From Cellulomonas fimi ATCC 484 (GTDB lineage Bacteria; Actinomycetota; Actinomycetes; Actinomycetales; Cellulomonadaceae): a stretch of 64,000 nt of DNA. The translations under genes were made by a program, and so were the position numbers. Positions 60,133 to 64,000 of the stretch are shown here, piece after piece (the first letter of the stretch is position 1; the number at the start of each line of letters is the position of its first letter). The notes beneath the pieces were generated by a model that made no database searches, had not been told where the DNA came from, and saw only the letters and a list, made by a program, of their open reading frames with translations. Where the stretch lies: NCBI RefSeq assembly GCF_000212695.1, contig NC_015514.1, positions 2,294,001 to 2,358,000 on the forward strand, in the 5' to 3' direction.

Positions 60133-61583
60133 GCGTCCTGCTCGGTGCGGTCGGTGGACCACGTCGTGTGGAACGTGCCCTCGCGGTCGGTGCGCCGGTA
60201 GGTGTGCGCACCGAAGAAGTCACGCTGCGCCTGGATGAGCGCGGCGGGCAGCCGCTCGGCGCGGACCCCGTCGTAGTAGGCGAGCGAGGAGGCGAACGCA
60301 GGGGTCGGCACCCCGTGCAGCGCGGCTCCCGACACGACGCGACGCCAGGCCTGCACGCCGTTGCCGACCGCGCCGGTGAAGTACTCGTCGGCCAGCAGCA
60401 GGGGCAGGTCGGCGTTGCGCTCGTACGCCTCCGTGATCCGGTTGAGGAACCGCGCGCGGATGATGCAGCCACCGCGCCAGATGCGCGCCATCGCGCCCCG
60501 GTCGATGTCCCAGCCGAACTGCTCGGACGCGGCGGCGATCTGGTCGAACCCCTGGGAGTACGCCACGACCTTCGACGCGTACAGCGCCAGGCGGACGTCC
60601 TCGACGAACGCGTCGCGGTCCTCGACCGCCCACGGCGTGGTGTGCGCGGGCAGCGTGCCCAGCGCGGCCGTGCGCTGCGGGACCGACCCCGACAGGGCGC
60701 GGGCGAACGTCGCCTCCGCGATCCCCGTGATCGGCACACCGAGGTCGAGGGCGTTCTGCACCGTCCAGCGGCCGGTGCCCTTCTGCTCGGCCTGGTCCAG
60801 GACGACGTCGACGAACGCCGCGCCCGTGGCCGCGTCGACGTGCTGCAGCACGTCCGCGGTGATCTCGATGAGGAACGACTCGAGGTCGCCCGTGTTCCAC
60901 TCCGCGAAGATCTGCCCGATCTCGGCCGCGGAGGCCCCGAGCCCCTGCTTGAGCAGGTCGTACGCCTCGGCGATGAGCTGCATGTCGGCGTACTCGATGC
61001 CGTTGTGCACCATCTTGACGAAGTGCCCCGCACCCCCGGGACCCACGTAGGTGCAGCACGGCACCCCGTCCACCTTCGCCGAGATCTTCTCGAGGATCGG
61101 CCCCAGCCACTCGTAGGACTCCGCGGTCCCACCCGGCATGATCGACGGGCCCAGCAGCGCGCCCTCCTCGCCGCCCGAGACGCCCGTGCCGACGAAGTGC
61201 AGACCCTTCGCGCGCAGCGCCGCCTCGCGGCGCACCGTGTCGGGGAAGTGGGCGTTGCCCGCGTCGACGACGATGTCGCCCTCGTCGAGCAGCGGCACGA
61301 GCTCGTCGATCACCGCGTCGGTGGCCGCACCGGCCTTGACCATCACCACGACCTTGCGCGGCCGCGCCAGCGAGGCCACGAAGTCCTCGACCGACTCGGA
61401 GGCGACGAACGTGCCCTCGTCGCCGTGGTCGTCCAGCAACGACTGCGTCTTGGCGAACGACCGGTTGTGGATCGCCACCGTGAACCCGTTCCGCGCGAAG
61501 TTGCGCGCGAGGTTCCTGCCCATCACCGCCAGCCCGGTGACGCCGATCTCCGCCGTGCCGGGTGCCGTGGTGTTCGCGGCCAT
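60129..61583 (-). CDS. gnd: 6-phosphogluconate dehydrogenase, decarboxylating
   Basis: A 484-residue pentose-phosphate enzyme giving ribulose 5-phosphate, CO2 and NAD(P)H. N-terminal dinucleotide fold GVTGLAVMGRNLARNFARNG, substrate loop GTGVSGGEEGALLGPSIMPG, catalytic Lys in GHFVKMVHNGIEYADMQLI and the C-terminal helical domain are complete. The homodimer length (about 470) is normal. ATG with GGAG upstream. The downstream ATP-grasp gene is translationally coupled. Confidence 0.96.
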   Translation of the reverse strand: MAANTTAPGTAEIGVTGLAVMGRNLARNFARNGFTVAIHNRSFAKTQSLLDDHGDEGTFVASESVEDFVASLARPRKVVVMVKAGAATDAVIDELVPLLDEGDIVVDAGNAHFPDTVRREAALRAKGLHFVGTGVSGGEEGALLGPSIMPGGTAESYEWLGPILEKISAKVDGVPCCTYVGPGGAGHFVKMVHNGIEYADMQLIAEAYDLLKQGLGASAAEIGQIFAEWNTGDLESFLIEITADVLQHVDAATGAAFVDVVLDQAEQKGTGRWTVQNALDLGVPITGIAEATFARALSGSVPQRTAALGTLPAHTTPWAVEDRDAFVEDVRLALYASKVVAYSQGFDQIAAASEQFGWDIDRGAMARIWRGGCIIRARFLNRITEAYERNADLPLLLADEYFTGAVGNGVQAWRRVVSGAALHGVPTPAFASSLAYYDGVRAERLPAALIQAQRDFFGAHTYRRTDREGTFHTTWSTDRTEQDA

Positions 61584-61745
61584 GCGTGAGGTGCTCCTTG
61601 TCGTCGACGGCCGGACCGCGCCGACGACCGGTGCACGAGGTGCGGAGCGGGGGCGCGACGTCCGGGTGGGAGTGCCCGGTCAGCCTAGCGGCGTAGTGCT
61701 CACCCGGGAGCGGCGTGCCGGACGTCAAGACGGCGCCCCCGCACG

Positions 61746-61751
61746 TACGCT
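61746..61751 (+). promoter_or_regulatory. -10 hexamer TACGCT for the leaderless DUF3000 gene
   Basis: TACGCT ends 7 nt before the GTG at 61759, in the 175-nt divergent gap with gnd. It fixes the start of the DUF3000 gene. Confidence 0.55.
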
Positions 61752-61758
61752 CCCGATC

Positions 61759-62343
61759 GTGACCCCCGCAGGCCCCGAGGACGTCCCGGCCGAGTTCGTC
61801 CGCGCGCTGCGCTCGCTGCGCACCGTGACCGTCCGGCCCGAGGTCGTGCTCGACGAGGTCCCCGGCCCCGCCCGGATCGCCCCGTTCTCCGCGGCCCTGA
61901 CGGCCGAGGTGCGCAGCGCTCGCCGCTCGGTCGCGGCCGCAGAGCTCGCGTCGGGGCGTTTCGTCGTGCTCTACGACCCCGAGGGCCAGGAGGCGTGGGA
62001 CGGCACGTTCCGCCTCGTGACGCTCGTGCGGGCGTCGCTGGAGAGCGAGGTCGGCGCCGACCCGCTGCTCGCAGAGGTCGCGTGGTCGTGGTTCTCCGAC
62101 GCCCTCGAGCAGGCCGGCCTGGAGCCGCACGCGGCGGGCGGCACGGTCACGCGCGTGCTGTCGCAGAGCTTCGGCGCCCTGGAGCGCCGCGCGGAGCAGA
62201 CCGAGCTCGAGATCCGCGCGTCGTGGACGTCGGCGGGCGAGGACCTGGGCCCGCACCTGCGGGCGTGGGCGACGCTGCTGTGCACCGCGGCGGGCCTGCC
62301 GCCGCTGCCCGAGGGCGTCGTGCCGCTCGGCCCGCGCCGCTGA
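61759..62343 (+). CDS. DUF3000 family protein
   Basis: A 194-residue member of the actinobacterial DUF3000 family, recognised by PAEFVRALRSLRTVTVRPEV, LDEVPGPARIAPFSAAL and the acidic WSWFSDALEQAGLE region. It is conserved beside ribonuclease D in many actinobacteria. Function unknown. Leaderless GTG (TACGCT 7 nt upstream). Confidence 0.9.
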   Translation: MTPAGPEDVPAEFVRALRSLRTVTVRPEVVLDEVPGPARIAPFSAALTAEVRSARRSVAAAELASGRFVVLYDPEGQEAWDGTFRLVTLVRASLESEVGADPLLAEVAWSWFSDALEQAGLEPHAAGGTVTRVLSQSFGALERRAEQTELEIRASWTSAGEDLGPHLRAWATLLCTAAGLPPLPEGVVPLGPRR

Positions 62344-62441
62344 CCAGGGAGCTCGCCGCACCCCCTCCTTGATGGACGTCCGACACGATCGGGACGCCCG
62401 GGACTCTCAAGAACACCACGGCGCCTGCCGATGGAAGGCAT

Positions 62442-62954
62442 GTGAGCATCGAGCCCCTGCGTCGTGACGTCGCCCTCCGCCGGCCGGCCGTGCGGACGGC
62501 AGCGCCCGCGACCCGGCGGTTGTCCAGCCCGACCCAGCAGATGTGCGTCGTCGTCTCGGAGATCGCCGACGGCGACGGGGTGGCCCTCGTGCAGAACCTG
62601 CGCCGTCGTGGCGCCCCGCGGGTCGTCGTCCTGACCCGCCGCGCGAGCCGCGGCGAGCTGTCGGTCCTCCTGCAGGGCGGTCTGCGCGGCGCGGTCGCGA
62701 GCACGACCGCCGCGAGCGTGGCGCGCCAGCCGGCGCCGGCGCCCGCCCCGCCGACGCTGCCCGAGCTCACCGCGCGCGAGATCAGCGTGCTCAAGCTCGT
62801 GGCCGACGGCCGCAGCAACCGGCTCATCGGCGAGGAGCTCGGGCTCTCGGCGCTGACCGTCAAGAGCCACCTCGCGCGCATCTCGCGCAAGCTCGGCACC
62901 GGCGACCGCGCGGAGCTCGTGGCGATCTCGTTCCGCGGCGGCGTGCTCGACTGA
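62442..62954 (+). CDS. LuxR-type regulator with degenerate receiver-like N-terminus
   Basis: A 170-residue regulator. The C-terminal NarL-type helix-turn-helix is clear (LTAREISVLKLVADGRSN and ALTVKSHLARISRKLGTGDR). The N-terminal 100 residues resemble a shortened receiver (MCVVVSEIADGDGVALVQNL, RVVVLTRRASRGELSVLLQG), but the acidic pocket and phosphoacceptor Asp are absent, so it is not a standard phosphorylated response regulator. GTG after GGAAGG. The DUF3000-LuxR-ribonuclease D order is conserved in related actinobacteria. Confidence 0.82.
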   Translation: MSIEPLRRDVALRRPAVRTAAPATRRLSSPTQQMCVVVSEIADGDGVALVQNLRRRGAPRVVVLTRRASRGELSVLLQGGLRGAVASTTAASVARQPAPAPAPPTLPELTAREISVLKLVADGRSNRLIGEELGLSALTVKSHLARISRKLGTGDRAELVAISFRGGVLD

Positions 62955-63041
62955 GCGACCCCCGGCTCCGCCCGGGTGACGTGCGCCGCACCCCGCGCGG
63001 CCTGCACGGCCGCACGGACGCCGTCGCATACGGTTGACCTC

Positions 63042-64000
63042 ATGCACTCCGAGGTTGCCGACGACGCCCGTGACACCGGGGACGACGTCACGCCGACCCC
63101 GGTGGTCCCCGACGTCGTGCCGCTGGTCGAGCCGGCCGACGGCGTGCCGCACGTCGTCGACACGCCCGAGGAGCTCGCGCGCGTGGTGGCCGCCTTCGGG
63201 GCCGGCACGGGTCCCGTCGCCGTCGACGCCGAGCGCGCGTCGGGCTACCGCTACGGCCAGCGCACCTACCTCGTGCAGCTGCGCCGCGAGGGCGCGGGGA
63301 CCGCGCTGATCGACCCGGTGGCGCTGCCGGACCTGTCGGCGCTGTCGGAGGCACTCGTCGGCGTCGAGTGGGTGCTGCACGCCGCGTCGCAGGACCTGCC
63401 GGGGCTCACGGAGCAGGGCATGCGCCCGACGCGCATCTTCGACACCGAGCTCGGGGCGCGGCTGCTGGGCATGGAGCGCGTGGGCCTGGCCGCGGTCGTC
63501 GCGGATGCGCTCGGCCTTGGCCTGGCCAAGGAGCACTCGGCCGTCGACTGGTCGACCCGCCCCCTGCCGCAGGAGTGGCTGCGGTACGCGGCGCTCGACG
63601 TCGAGGTCCTGGTCCCGCTGCGCGAGGTGCTCGCGGAGCGGCTCGCCGTCGCCGGCAAGGCCGAGTGGGCGGCGCAGGAGTTCGAGGCGGTGCGCACCGC
63701 ACCCACGCCGCCTCCGCGCGTCGACCCGTGGCGCCGCGTCTCGGGCTTGCACCAGGTCAAGGACGCGCGCCGGCTCGCCGTCGTGCGCGAGCTCTGGCTG
63801 ACGCGCGACCAGAACGCCCGCCAGCGCGACATCTCCCCCGGCCGTGTGCTGCCCGACGCCGCGATCGTCGCCGCCGCGCAGGCGCTGCCGCGCTCGGTGC
63901 CGCAGCTCACGGCCCTGCCGGCGTTCTCGGGCAAGGGCACCCGCCGCCGCGCGACGCTGTGGCAGCAGGCGATCGACCGGGGGCTCGCGCTGCCGGACGC
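63042..64000 (+). CDS. rnd: Ribonuclease D / HRDC-domain exonuclease (3' end outside window)
   Basis: The first 319 codons of a DEDDy exonuclease. The DEDD site is seen in VAVDAERASGYRYG (ExoI), WVLHAASQDLPGL with FDTELGARLLGM (ExoII region) and the EWLRYAALDVEVLVPL (ExoIII Y/D). An HRDC domain begins at about 235 (VKDARRLAVVRELW, RDISPGRVLPDAAI). It trims 3' ends of stable RNAs. Leaderless ATG: TACGGT (63029-63034) ends 7 nt upstream. About 80-100 C-terminal residues are missing. Confidence 0.9.
   Translation, partial: MHSEVADDARDTGDDVTPTPVVPDVVPLVEPADGVPHVVDTPEELARVVAAFGAGTGPVAVDAERASGYRYGQRTYLVQLRREGAGTALIDPVALPDLSALSEALVGVEWVLHAASQDLPGLTEQGMRPTRIFDTELGARLLGMERVGLAAVVADALGLGLAKEHSAVDWSTRPLPQEWLRYAALDVEVLVPLREVLAERLAVAGKAEWAAQEFEAVRTAPTPPPRVDPWRRVSGLHQVKDARRLAVVRELWLTRDQNARQRDISPGRVLPDAAIVAAAQALPRSVPQLTALPAFSGKGTRRRATLWQQAIDRGLALPD

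Noticed and set aside
1..64000. Integrated mobile element or genomic island
   Set aside because: No integrase, transposase, tRNA-linked repeat or clear shift in base composition is visible anywhere in the window.

Overview
The window is a very GC-rich (roughly 74 %) chromosomal segment of a Gram-positive actinobacterium. A Cellulomonas-like member of the Micrococcales fits best. Pointers are the many GTG starts, GTGA/ATGA gene overlaps, leaderless genes preceded by TAnnnT-type -10 hexamers, a DUF3000 gene, a SirA/APS-reductase sulfate operon, and an ATP-grasp protein like the D-Asp ligases that build D-amino-acid peptidoglycan cross-bridges. The species call is inference. I see no tRNA, rRNA, prophage, insertion sequence or CRISPR array.

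Layout. 1-9.6 kb: a homoprotocatechuate (3,4-dihydroxyphenylacetate) meta-cleavage operon (TPP enzyme, FAH-RraA fusion, GntR regulator, HpaE, HpaD, HpaH, HpaI), divergent from a truncated FAD phenol-type hydroxylase, with a CGTATACG palindrome between them. 9.7-15 kb: a META-domain secreted protein, a NarL-type two-component system, and arginine/ornithine antiporter plus arginine deiminase. 15-22 kb: aldo/keto reductase, unknown protein, histidine phosphatase, NAD(P)HX dehydratase, a three-gene envelope operon with a 29-residue membrane peptide and a duplicated DUF6766 protein, DUF2071 and a terpene-cyclase-like toroid. 22-25.3 kb: a c-di-GMP-I riboswitch in front of a secreted GH26-like protein, then a glycosyltransferase. 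25.3-27.9 kb: CDGSH/heme-oxygenase-like diiron pair and a YbdK-type ligase.

27.9-41 kb is an accessory stress-type region: P-type cation ATPase, small membrane proteins, a MalT-like LuxR regulator, DUF6325, SHOCT proteins, a 14-TM MFS exporter, alpha/beta hydrolase and potassium channel. Four copies of a 17-bp inverted repeat, TCACCC-N5-GGGTGA, lie in its intergenic regions. At six promoters the box sits 22-24 nt upstream of a candidate -10 hexamer. This looks like an uncharacterised local regulon, possibly controlled by the embedded LuxR protein, and is the most interesting signal here.

41-49.8 kb: endonuclease IV, ferredoxin-reductase-type flavoprotein, and the treX(glgX)-treY-treZ operon converting glycogen to trehalose. 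49.8-57.4 kb: zapE, divergent from the assimilatory sulfate operon sirA-cysH-cysD-cysN-cysG. That operon is preceded by a cysteine-rich leader ORF with four consecutive Cys codons, a probable cysteine attenuator. 57.4-64 kb: RibD-C-like reductase, a conserved hypothetical, D-Asp-ligase-like ATP-grasp protein coupled to gnd, DUF3000, a LuxR regulator without a normal receiver, and the start of ribonuclease D (cut by the window edge).
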